DNA of 20,048 nucleotides, taken from positions 1 through 20,048 of the forward strand of contig JAJXRJ010000039.1 of the NCBI GenBank assembly GCA_021629085.1, in the 5' to 3' direction. The notes beneath the pieces are model-generated. The model saw only the letters and a program-made list of their open reading frames with translations, searched no databases and was not told the DNA's origin. The first letter of the stretch is position 1. Each line of letters begins with the position of its first letter. Below are positions 1-6,769 of the stretch, in pieces. The translations under genes and the position numbers were made by a program. This DNA is from Oscillospiraceae bacterium. Its GTDB lineage: Bacteria; Bacillota; Clostridia; UMGS1810.

Positions 1-38
1 ATAATATACAGTGAGTATTTGTGAAAGTAGGGGGTAAC

Positions 39-1295
39 TTGGATAAACTCGTGATTCACGGTGGAAAACCACTCAAGGGGGAAGTTGTGGTTTCGGGCGC
101 GAAAAACGCGGCTGTTGCCATCATACCCGCCGCACTTTTGGTGGACGGGGTTTGTGTCATTGAAAACGTACCAAATATTAAAGATGTAAATATTATACTT
201 GACATGTTAAAAACACTGGGCGCAAAGGTGGAAATTTTGAGCGAAACCAGTGTAAAAATAGACGCCACAAAGTTAACTACATATATTGCACAGCGGGAAC
301 TGGCGTCAAAAATGCGTGCTTCGTACTATCTGCTTGGTGCATTGTGCGGCAGGTTCCGGCGGGCAAGCGTGCCCCCTCCCGGCGGCTGCAACTTTGGCAT
401 TCGGCCCATTGACCAGCACATCAAGGGGTTTGAGGCTTTAAACTGTGACATTACCATTAAACACGGCAATGTGGAAGTGGACGCGAAAAATATGTGCGGC
501 GGACATGTGTATCTTGACATTGTCAGCGTTGGAGCAACCATCAACATCATGCTGGCAGCGGTGCTGGCGCCGGGTGTCACGATTATGGAAAATGCCGCCA
601 AAGAGCCGCATGTGGTGGACGTGGCAAACTTTTTAAATTCCATGGGCGCCAACATCAAAGGCGCGGGAACGGATATTATTAAGATTACCGGCGTGGAAAA
701 ACTGCATGGCGGCACATATGGCGTGATTCCGGATCAAATTGAAGCGGGGACCTATATGTTTGCAGCCGCGGCAACGCGCGGGGATGTGCTGATTAAAAAT
801 GTCATTCCAAAGCATTTAGAGGCTATTACCTCCAAATTTGTGGAAATGGGTGTGGAAGTGTTTGAAGGAGACGATGAAATCCGCGTGAAGGCAGACGGGC
901 CGCTTGGCAGGGTTAACGTAAAAACATTGCCATACCCCGGATTTCCAACCGATTTGCAGCCGCCCATGGTGGCGCTTTTGTCAACGGTAAAAGGGACGAG
1001 CATTGTGACCGAAAGCGTTTGGGATTCCCGGTTTCAATATGTGTCAGAGCTTGAAAAAATGGGCGCGAAAATTACAGTGGATGGCCGCGTTGCGGTCATT
1101 GAGGGAGGACGGCCGCTGACCGGGGCAAGTGTTCGGGCAACCGACCTGCGTGCAGGCGCAGGGCTTGTGATTGCAGGCCTTTGTTCTACCGGGGCTACTG
1201 TTTTAAACGATATTTACCACATTGACCGGGGCTATGAGAGCATTGAGAAAAAGCTTTCTGGCTTGGGCGCGGATATTTGCCGGGCGCATGATTAG
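39..1295 (+). CDS. murA: UDP-N-acetylglucosamine 1-carboxyvinyltransferase (MurA)
   Basis: Transfers enolpyruvate from phosphoenolpyruvate to UDP-GlcNAc, the first committed step of peptidoglycan precursor synthesis in the cytosol. Seen: N-terminal GGKPLKGEVVVSGAKNAAV; the active-site loop PPGGCNFGIRPID with the catalytic Cys codon at 387-389 (residue 117), equivalent to E. coli Cys115, the fosfomycin target; C-terminal DLRAGAGLVIAGL and HIDRGYE motifs. About 418 aa, the normal length. The start is chosen as TTG at 39 because a purine-rich AGGGGG (29-34) lies just upstream and the family usually begins M-[DE]-K/L-x-[IV]; an in-frame GTG at 21 is the alternative and would add six residues. Firmicutes often carry two murA paralogues; which one this is cannot be told here. 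It overlaps the next gene by 8 bases, implying translational coupling. Confidence 0.95.
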   Translation: MDKLVIHGGKPLKGEVVVSGAKNAAVAIIPAALLVDGVCVIENVPNIKDVNIILDMLKTLGAKVEILSETSVKIDATKLTTYIAQRELASKMRASYYLLGALCGRFRRASVPPPGGCNFGIRPIDQHIKGFEALNCDITIKHGNVEVDAKNMCGGHVYLDIVSVGATINIMLAAVLAPGVTIMENAAKEPHVVDVANFLNSMGANIKGAGTDIIKITGVEKLHGGTYGVIPDQIEAGTYMFAAAATRGDVLIKNVIPKHLEAITSKFVEMGVEVFEGDDEIRVKADGPLGRVNVKTLPYPGFPTDLQPPMVALLSTVKGTSIVTESVWDSRFQYVSELEKMGAKITVDGRVAVIEGGRPLTGASVRATDLRAGAGLVIAGLCSTGATVLNDIYHIDRGYESIEKKLSGLGADICRAHD

Positions 1296-2070
1296 ATTTT
1301 TTACACTATTTAGCGGCAGTTCCGGAAACTGCGCCCTGGTAACAGCCGGAACAACCAATTTTTTAATTGACGCCGGGGTCAGCTGTGCGCGGATTTGCAC
1401 GGCCTTAAAGCAGCTTGGCATAGGCCCGTCAGAGCTGGACGGCGTGCTCATCACACACGAGCACACAGACCACATCAGCGGGGCAGGCGTGCTTTCCAGA
1501 AAGTTCAATATCCCGCTTTATTCCAGTGAAAAAACGCTTGCACAAACCTACCGTCTGGTGGGCGGCGTGTATGAACACAACCTGCGGTGCATCCAACCGG
1601 GTGTGCCTTTTTCGTTGCGTGATTTTGACATTTATCCGTTTTCTATTCCGCACGACGCGGCCGACCCGGTGGGCTACAGCATGGCAAGCGGCGGGCGGCG
1701 GCTCACGGTTGCCACCGATTTGGGGCACATCACAGATGCGCTTTTAAAGGGTATCTGTAAAAGCGATGCGGCGGTGATTGAATCCAACCACGATGTGGAA
1801 ATGTTAAAAAAGGGGAAATATCCCTATTTTTTAAAAAAGCGTATTTTGGGCGATTTGGGGCATTTATCCAATGAAAAGGCGGCATGGCTTGCCACTCAGC
1901 TTGCAAAATGGGGCACCCAAAAAATCGTGCTGGCGCACTTGAGCAAGGAAAATAACCTGCCCGGTTTGGCCTATCAGACAACGGAGCGCATGTTTGTAAA
2001 AAACGGTATCCGGGAGGGACGGGATGTATTGCTCAAAGTAGCCCCCAGAAGCGATATTTTAGAGATATAA
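1288..2070 (+). CDS. WalJ/YycJ-like metallo-beta-lactamase-fold nuclease
   Basis: A 260-aa metallo-beta-lactamase-fold hydrolase of the YycJ/WalJ type; B. subtilis WalJ is linked to the WalRK wall regulon, and relatives are 5'-3' DNA exonucleases. Seen: N-terminal FTLFSGSSGNC typical of this subgroup; the metal-binding THEHTDH (residues 56-62); further ligand candidates in PHDA (121-124), TDLGH (143-147), ESNHD (165-169), GHLSN (191-195) and LAHLS (215-219). The start is ATG 1288, overlapping the murA stop (ATGATTAG), since residues before it in the longer open frame are murA sequence in another frame. No signal peptide, so cytosolic. The family is clear; the precise substrate is inferred from homologues. 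Confidence 0.9.
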   Translation: MIRFFTLFSGSSGNCALVTAGTTNFLIDAGVSCARICTALKQLGIGPSELDGVLITHEHTDHISGAGVLSRKFNIPLYSSEKTLAQTYRLVGGVYEHNLRCIQPGVPFSLRDFDIYPFSIPHDAADPVGYSMASGGRRLTVATDLGHITDALLKGICKSDAAVIESNHDVEMLKKGKYPYFLKKRILGDLGHLSNEKAAWLATQLAKWGTQKIVLAHLSKENNLPGLAYQTTERMFVKNGIREGRDVLLKVAPRSDILEI

Positions 2071-2083
2071 AGGAGCGCTTATT

Positions 2084-3022
2084 GTGATTACGGTCAATCA
2101 GTTTTCGGATGAACGCCTTGGAGCGTGCGTCGAGGTGACAAACGGCAAAATAACTGCCAAAGCAACGCTGGATGTCGGCCCGCGCATTTTTTATTTTGCT
2201 GCAAATGGCGGGAACAATGTGTTTTTTGAAGATGTCAATGACACGGGCAATGCAAACGAGCAGCAAGCGCTGAGCCAGGAAGTTTACGGCGACAGGGGCG
2301 TTTGGCATCTCTATGGCGGGCATCGCCTGTGGGCCAGCCCGGAGAGCGCACCGCGCACCATTTATCCTGACAACCAGCCGGTTGCCTGCGAAATGACAGG
2401 CCGTGGTGTGAAACTGACCGCGCAAAAGCAAGTATGGACCAATCTGCAAATGGAAATGGAAATTGTGATGTATGACAATTCCAATACGTTAGACGTCTAT
2501 CATCGGATTCAAAATCAGGGCGCGTGGGATATCAAATTTGCGCCGTGGTGTTTATCTGTGATGGCGGGCGGCGGCGTAGAAATCATGCCGCTCCCGGATG
2601 CGCAAACCGGCCTTTTGCCCAACCATTGGCTGGCGCTTTGGCCCTATTGTAAAATGAACGATCCACGCGTCACTTTTGGCGAAGCGTTTATCACCCTGGC
2701 GCAGGATACGGCTTGCAGCCATCCGTTTAAGCTCGGTTTAAAAAGCCAGCACGGCTGGGCAGCTTATTACAATGCGGGTACACTGTTTGTGAAATATTTT
2801 GACCCCAAATATGCGCAGGGGAATTTTCCAGACGGCGGCATGAATTATGAAACGTATACCAACAACGTCATGGTGGAGATGGAGTCGCTGGGCGAATATC
2901 AGCTGATTGCGCCAGGCGGCGTTTCAGAGGTCAAAGAGACCTGGAAGGTGATAGATGGCCTTAAAAAACCTGATTTTTCGGACGCAGGGTTACAGGCATT
3001 TCGGGCAGCTTATATTCAATAA
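2084..3022 (+). CDS. DUF4380-like, aldose-mutarotase-fold protein
   Basis: A 312-aa protein starting at GTG 2084 with AGGAG at 2071-2075. It resembles the DUF4380 family, which has a galactose-mutarotase-like beta-sandwich fold; no reaction is established for the family as far as I know. Seen: VGPRIFYFAANGG near residues 32-44, the diagnostic GGHRLWASPE about residue 79-88 and TIYPDNQPV just after, then many aromatic and beta-strand segments. No signal peptide or membrane segment, so probably cytosolic and acting on a sugar or sugar derivative. It lies 13 bases after the walJ-like gene and is the last gene before a strong terminator, so it is cotranscribed with murA. Family assignment is by memory of motifs; function is unknown. 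Confidence 0.75.
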   Translation: MITVNQFSDERLGACVEVTNGKITAKATLDVGPRIFYFAANGGNNVFFEDVNDTGNANEQQALSQEVYGDRGVWHLYGGHRLWASPESAPRTIYPDNQPVACEMTGRGVKLTAQKQVWTNLQMEMEIVMYDNSNTLDVYHRIQNQGAWDIKFAPWCLSVMAGGGVEIMPLPDAQTGLLPNHWLALWPYCKMNDPRVTFGEAFITLAQDTACSHPFKLGLKSQHGWAAYYNAGTLFVKYFDPKYAQGNFPDGGMNYETYTNNVMVEMESLGEYQLIAPGGVSEVKETWKVIDGLKKPDFSDAGLQAFRAAYIQ

Positions 3023-3041
3023 ATCGCATGTTACATAACAA

Positions 3042-3070
3042 CCCCCGGCACACATGTGCCGGGGGTTTTA
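3042..3070 (+). terminator. Rho-independent terminator after the murA operon
   Basis: A 10-bp perfect stem (3042-3051 with 3056-3065), all C/G/A, with an ACAT loop is followed by TTTTA. It lies 19 bases after the stop at 3022 and just before the converging stop of the minus-strand gene at 3068, so it may serve both directions, though the minus-side T-run is poor. Confidence 0.85.
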
Positions 3071-3439
3071 CATTGGCGGATGATCATTTTTGGTTGTGTA
3101 ATTGTCCCACGATTTTGAAACAAAACAGGCGGATTTTATGATTTCTAACCATTCCGGACCGTCTGCCTTTTCCACAACATAGGAATACACACCGGAGTGT
3201 GCAGTAATTTTTAGAATGAAAACATCTGGAAGCAGCAATTTTTTAGACCGCTTGACCCGTTTGATGTGCGGCAGCAAAATCTCTTCTTTCAAAATATCTG
3301 TATCATATGGTTTATAAGAAAACACCAATTTTTCAGTGGTGAGCGTCAGCCAGCCCGTCTGCCGGGTGCCCAAAAGCGTAGGCTTGGTTGCCCAGCCGTC
3401 AAATAGAAGCCCTTCCTCTGGTTCAAAAAATTTGTACAT
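3068..3439 (-). CDS. Small GRAM/PH-like domain protein, function unknown
   Basis: A 123-aa cytosolic protein. Residues about 28-60 (GWLTLTTEKLVFSYK, then an LPHIKRVKRSKK stretch) have the pattern of GRAM/bacterial PH domains: a beta-strand ending in L-x-F, followed by a strand carrying [IL]-x-x-[IV]; a further strand VFILKITAHSG and a C-terminal helix DGPEWLEIIKSA complete the fold. Such domains bind lipids or mediate protein contacts; nothing more specific can be read. The ATG at 3439 has AAGGTGG seven bases upstream. It is a single-gene unit with a perfect consensus promoter (3502-3530), divergent from the XRE gene, which suggests the two are linked in regulation. Domain call is by strand pattern only. 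Confidence 0.65.
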   Translation of the reverse strand: MYKFFEPEEGLLFDGWATKPTLLGTRQTGWLTLTTEKLVFSYKPYDTDILKEEILLPHIKRVKRSKKLLLPDVFILKITAHSGVYSYVVEKADGPEWLEIIKSACFVSKSWDNYTTKNDHPPM

Positions 3440-3501
3440 GGAATGCCACCTTTTTTGTATCTTGTTTGTATAAATGTAAATTCCTCGTCCAAACTAATCT
3501 T

Positions 3502-3530
3502 ATTATAGGGCATAGTTCAACAAATGTCAA
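3502..3530 (-). promoter_or_regulatory. Perfect-consensus sigma-A promoter for the GRAM-like gene
   Basis: Read on the minus strand, TTGACA (3530-3525), a 17-base spacer and TATAAT (3507-3502) match the vegetative consensus exactly. Predicted transcription starts near 3495, giving a leader of about 55 bases. Confidence 0.85.
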
Positions 3531-3538
3531 ATATAACC

Positions 3539-3568
3539 ATCAAAATGATAAAGAAACATCATCTTGAT
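3539..3568. promoter_or_regulatory. 11-bp dyad between the divergent genes, candidate XRE operator
   Basis: ATCAAAATGAT (3539-3549) and ATCATCTTGAT (3558-3568) are inverted copies with one mismatch, separated by AAAGAAAC. The dyad occupies the -35 position of the xre promoter (-10 TATAAT at 3572-3577) and sits 8 bases from the -35 of the divergent promoter. Autoregulation by the adjacent XRE protein is inferred. Confidence 0.5.
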
Positions 3569-3571
3569 TCA

Positions 3572-3577
3572 TATAAT
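3572..3577 (+). promoter_or_regulatory. Candidate -10 element for the xre gene
   Basis: TATAAT in the right orientation 20 bases before the ATG at 3597. No good -35 hexamer lies 16-18 bases upstream, where the dyad is. The predicted start is only about 13 bases from the ATG, so the SD would lie at the very 5' end of the mRNA. Confidence 0.4.
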
Positions 3578-3596
3578 ATGAAGTGGAGGTGATGAA

Positions 3597-3896
3597 ATGG
3601 ACAAGGAATTATTTTTTCTTGCAGGAAAAATTAAGGCAATCCGGGAACAGATGGGTATGACCCAGGCTGCGCTGGCCAAACGGCTTGGGCTAACCCGTGC
3701 CAGCATCAATAGCTGGGAGATGGGACTTTCCGTGCCTTCCACGCAATACATTGCCATGCTTGCAAAAATATTTGGCGTCTCTGCAGATTATTTACTTGGA
3801 CTTGATGAAACAGCCTCCATTTCAGTGAAAGGATTGCGGGAAAAAGAAGTGGCGGCGCTTTTGAGTTTGATATCATGCTTTTTAGAAAAACGCTGA
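3597..3896 (+). CDS. XRE-family helix-turn-helix transcriptional regulator
   Basis: A 99-aa protein whose residues about 9-66 form a Cro/C1-type helix-turn-helix: AGKIKAIREQMGMTQAALAK, then RLGLTRASINSWEMGLSVPS (recognition helix in the TRASINSWE segment), then YIAMLAKIFGVSADYLLGL. The C-terminal 30 residues (LREKEVAALLSLISCFLEKR) are a likely helix for dimerisation; there is no ligand or protease domain. The ATG is preceded by TGGAGGTGAT, a near-perfect SD. It is transcribed away from the GRAM-like gene and an 11-bp dyad fills the gap, the usual arrangement for an autoregulated repressor that also controls its divergent neighbour (inference). It is monocistronic, ended by a strong terminator. 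Target genes are not identifiable from sequence. Confidence 0.9.
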   Translation: MDKELFFLAGKIKAIREQMGMTQAALAKRLGLTRASINSWEMGLSVPSTQYIAMLAKIFGVSADYLLGLDETASISVKGLREKEVAALLSLISCFLEKR

Positions 3897-3897
3897 C

Positions 3898-3930
3898 AAA
3901 AGCCCTCGGAATTTCCGAGGGCTTTTCAGT
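3898..3930. terminator. Bidirectional rho-independent terminator
   Basis: A perfect 14-bp inverted repeat (AAAAGCCCTCGGAA / TTCCGAGGGCTTTT, 3898-3926) starts two bases after the xre stop. The A-run on the left and T-run on the right make it functional both ways, ending xre and also the minus-strand cca-ispE-spoIIR unit that stops at 4010. The remaining bases to 4009 hold nothing else recognisable. Confidence 0.9.
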
Positions 3931-4009
3931 TTGAGATTCTACGCGATGGATCCATTTATTACAGATGGTTGAAGTGCTGTCCAAAACGGGCGGATGCAGT
4001 TTTTAAAGG

Positions 4010-4651
4010 CTATTTCAATTTTGCAATGAGGCTTTGAAATGTAGCTTTGCTTGACTGCCAAATTTCATACGCTTTAAATTTGACTTCTACCTGTAAATCA
4101 TCTGAATTGGTGATGAGATCGTATTCCTCTTGGGTCAGTGTGTTTTTTAGTTCCGAAAGCGATTCGTCGTCCATTTTGGGGCTTGCCGTGTCCACAAAGC
4201 ACAGCGGTGGAAACATCACACACCACCAATTTTGGCCTTTGGCTTCGCCAATTTCCACTTTAAGCGCATCGTAGGTGCCGGCTGGGAGCGTCAGATTTTT
4301 GTACGCCTTTGTAGGGAATTCGCTTTTTCCCAAAGAAACGGAAACGGCGTCGTCACAGCCGTTTGCCGCAAGTTCTTCCTTTGCAATCCGCTCAATTTCC
4401 GGAAGGTGTTCTAAGATGGTCTCTTTTGCCTGTGCCACGTCGGTATTTTCAAGAAACAGGTCCGAAGCTTCGCGGATAATGGCGTCGCGCACTTTGAGCT
4501 TTAACGCCTGGTCCTCATCCGAGTCACTGTTGGCAATCACATGGAGCCGCAGCACGCTGTCCGCCAGCGCGGTTTCAATGGTGCTAAAATGACTGGATAC
4601 GCAAAGGGTTGTGACAATGCCAATCAGCAGTGCTGCCATCCATTTTTTCAT
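4010..4651 (-). CDS. spoIIR: Stage II sporulation protein R (SpoIIR)
   Basis: In B. subtilis SpoIIR is made in the forespore, secreted into the intermembrane space and triggers SpoIIGA to process pro-sigma-E in the mother cell. Seen: N-terminal Lys-Lys then a hydrophobic segment (about residues 5-20) consistent with a signal peptide or membrane anchor; the family signature LRLHVIANSDSDEDQALKLK (34-53); and GQNWWCVMFPPLCF (139-152). Length 213 aa matches the short SpoIIR forms. Start: an ATG at 4657 abuts GGAGGT with no spacing, whereas the ATG at 4651 has that SD six bases away, so 4651 is chosen. It lies 58 bases downstream of ispE, and a forespore-type promoter is visible in the gap. Its presence is the main evidence that the organism forms endospores. 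Confidence 0.93.
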   Translation of the reverse strand: MKKWMAALLIGIVTTLCVSSHFSTIETALADSVLRLHVIANSDSDEDQALKLKVRDAIIREASDLFLENTDVAQAKETILEHLPEIERIAKEELAANGCDDAVSVSLGKSEFPTKAYKNLTLPAGTYDALKVEIGEAKGQNWWCVMFPPLCFVDTASPKMDDESLSELKNTLTQEEYDLITNSDDLQVEVKFKAYEIWQSSKATFQSLIAKLK

Positions 4652-4685
4652 GTTCATACCTCCGAAGAAAGATTTTTTCTAATCT

Positions 4686-4715
4686 AAGTATGAACCAGTT
4701 TACACAAATTTATAC
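4686..4715 (-). promoter_or_regulatory. Candidate forespore (sigma-G/sigma-F type) promoter of spoIIR
   Basis: On the minus strand GTATA (4715-4711), an 18-base spacer and CATACTT (4692-4686) fit the B. subtilis sigma-G pattern GHATR-N18-CATNHTA with one mismatch; sigma-F uses a related -35. The -35 overlaps the end of ispE. spoIIR is a known forespore gene, so this fits, but the motif is short. Confidence 0.45.
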
Positions 4716-5576
4716 AGGATTGTGGGTGAATGTCAAAAACGCCGTATTATATGTTTGTTTGCAAATTTTATACGCGGCTTCGCAGGTTTCTAAATGGTCA
4801 AACAGTCCGAAAACGCTTGGCCCGCTGCCGCTCATCCGCGCGCCGCGCGCACCCAGCGAAAGAAGCTGCTGCCGGATGGTTTCAATTTCTGGATAACGCG
4901 CAACGGTCACGCATTCCAGCACATTTCCCATTTTTTCATAAAAATCCGAAAATTGGTTGGCTTTTATGAGCGCAGCCATGCCGGAAATATCCGGATGATG
5001 TAAGATGGCGTCCAGCTTTAAATTTTCATATACCCACGGGGTGGACACCGTAAAGTCTGGCACCACAATGAGCACGGGTGTCTTAGGGAACGGGGAAATC
5101 GGCGTCAGTATTTCGCCAATTCCCGTTGCCACTGCCGTGCCTTTTAAAATACAAAACGGTACGTCCGCGCCCACCTTTGCGCCCAATTCCAGCAGCTTGG
5201 CGGTTGAAAGCGGCCGGCCAAAAATTTCATTTAAGCCAAAAAATACCGCTGCCGCGTCTGCACTTCCGCCGGCAAGCCCCGCGCACAGGGGAATCTGTTT
5301 GTCAATGACAATATTGACGCCGGCATGGATGTTGGCGGCCTCCAAAAACAAGGTGGCGGCGATATGGGCGAGATTTTTTTCTCCTTGTGGGACATCGGCG
5401 CGGTTTTCACAGGTGACACGCACAGTTATGTCTGCATAGTCCGGCCGAATGTATACCCGGTCGCACAGCTCTACCGTCTGCATCAGCATGTGCACATTGT
5501 GGTACCCGTCCAGACGCTTGCTTAACACATCCAGCGAAAGGTTGATTTTTGCATACGCCTTAAATTGGTATTTCAT
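4710..5576 (-). CDS. ispE: 4-diphosphocytidyl-2-C-methyl-D-erythritol kinase (IspE)
   Basis: GHMP-family kinase that phosphorylates the 2-hydroxyl of CDP-methylerythritol in the non-mevalonate isoprenoid pathway, in the cytosol. Seen: AKINLSLDV (residues 8-16) with the active-site Lys10; the glycine-rich ATP loop PLCAGLAGGSADAAA (96-110); GADVPFC (136-142) with the catalytic Asp; and the C-terminal RMSGSGPSVFGLF (247-259), the third GHMP motif. 288 aa, normal length. The ATG overlaps the cca stop as ATGA, and a GGAGG lies inside the cca end, so the two are translationally coupled. The pairing with spoIIR downstream is probably partly cotranscription. Confidence 0.95.
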   Translation of the reverse strand: MKYQFKAYAKINLSLDVLSKRLDGYHNVHMLMQTVELCDRVYIRPDYADITVRVTCENRADVPQGEKNLAHIAATLFLEAANIHAGVNIVIDKQIPLCAGLAGGSADAAAVFFGLNEIFGRPLSTAKLLELGAKVGADVPFCILKGTAVATGIGEILTPISPFPKTPVLIVVPDFTVSTPWVYENLKLDAILHHPDISGMAALIKANQFSDFYEKMGNVLECVTVARYPEIETIRQQLLSLGARGARMSGSGPSVFGLFDHLETCEAAYKICKQTYNTAFLTFTHNPV

Positions 5577-6769
5577 ATTTGGCCTCCGATCCAGTTTAAT
5601 AAGATGTCTGCCTGATTCATTTTTGGGTGTTCAGTCACCATTTCCAGCATACGGTCAAGCGTTTTCCCGATGCTGGCACCGCGGATGCCCAGCTTTATCA
5701 GGTCACGCCCGCTGACGGCAAGATGGCGCAGCAAATAGGGCTGCTGCTCCCGCCATACAGTGCCGCGCGCCGCACGCACCATGTCCGCATCCGATTTTGA
5801 AAGCAGGCCAAATGCGCATTTTAATTCGATTAAATCGTCAAATAGCGATTCCTCTGGCAGACATTTTAAGCATTGTTTCACCAAAAGCGTATCGCTGGCA
5901 TCTTTGGCCCAAAGCGGCGTATCCAGCAGACGCTGCAGCGCCAAAATGCGCCGGCGGTCTTTATTGGAAGCTTTGTAATCAGAAAGAAACGCCTGTGCGT
6001 CCATGCCATGTAAAAAGGCCGCCCATTTTACATGGGAACCGCCTTTCACACGTTTTACAAGATCTGGCACGCCTGTGTACACAGCGCGCGAAAGCCCAGG
6101 CGCAACAGCTTCAAAAATTCCGGTATCTGCCGCGTCCGCCATGCGTTCTACATAGGGCGCCAATAGCATTTTATGAAATTCGGCAAAAATTCGTTCTGCG
6201 CTGACAAACTGTATCAGCGTGCTGTTTTCCGTAATTGCGTCTTTGGTGTCCGGCGCAAGGCAAAAGCCCAGTGTACAGCAAAACCGGACAGCCCGCAGCA
6301 TGCGCAGTGCATCTTCTAAAAAACGCACATTTGGATTGCCCACCGTGCGGATAACGCCGTTTTTGAGATCCTCTTTTCCGCCAAACAGGTCAACGATGCC
6401 AGTGCGCGGGTGGTAAGCCATGGCGTTAATGGTAAAATCACGCCGCGCTAAATCCGCCAAAAGGCTGTCGGAAAACGAGACTTGCGCAGGCCTTCGGTGC
6501 CCAATGTAGGGGCCGTCCACGCGAAAGGTAGTGATTTCCACAGCGTAGGGGTTGCAAAAGACCGTCACAGTGCCGTGCTTGGCGCCCGTATCCGCACAGT
6601 TTTCAAACAGCGCATGTATATCGTCCGGACGCGCGGCGGTTGCAATGTCAAAGTCGGAATGCGCACGGCCCAAAAGATGATCCCGCACTGCGCCGCCCAC
6701 AACATAAGCTTCAAATCCGGCGTCATTTAACATGTGCAGGATGTTAAATATTTCGTTTGGCAGCCCCAC
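5573..6769 (-). CDS. cca: CCA-adding tRNA nucleotidyltransferase (class II)
   Basis: Adds or repairs the 3'-CCA of tRNAs from CTP and ATP. Seen: YVVGGAVRDHLLGR (22-35), the G-S/D-x-[DE]x[DE] active site as SDFDIAT (38-44) with Asp39 and Asp41 as metal ligands, RRDFTINAMAYH (109-120), and the nucleotide-selection region EDALRMLRAVRF (152-163); a C-terminal ISGRDLI/IGKTLD-like stretch is close to the Bacillus type. No HD phosphohydrolase motif is visible. The start is uncertain: ATG at 6733 would cut the first helix, so GTG 6769 (398 aa, beginning MGLPNEIFNILHML) is chosen; it overlaps the preceding gene's end by 26 bases and has only a weak SD. A poly(A) polymerase of the same superfamily is a less likely alternative. 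Confidence 0.88.
   Translation of the reverse strand: MGLPNEIFNILHMLNDAGFEAYVVGGAVRDHLLGRAHSDFDIATAARPDDIHALFENCADTGAKHGTVTVFCNPYAVEITTFRVDGPYIGHRRPAQVSFSDSLLADLARRDFTINAMAYHPRTGIVDLFGGKEDLKNGVIRTVGNPNVRFLEDALRMLRAVRFCCTLGFCLAPDTKDAITENSTLIQFVSAERIFAEFHKMLLAPYVERMADAADTGIFEAVAPGLSRAVYTGVPDLVKRVKGGSHVKWAAFLHGMDAQAFLSDYKASNKDRRRILALQRLLDTPLWAKDASDTLLVKQCLKCLPEESLFDDLIELKCAFGLLSKSDADMVRAARGTVWREQQPYLLRHLAVSGRDLIKLGIRGASIGKTLDRMLEMVTEHPKMNQADILLNWIGGQI

Noticed and set aside
1222..1287. 22-codon upstream extension of the walJ-like gene inside murA
   Set aside because: Overlaps the conserved murA C-terminus in another frame; homologues begin at the FTLFSGSSGNC region.
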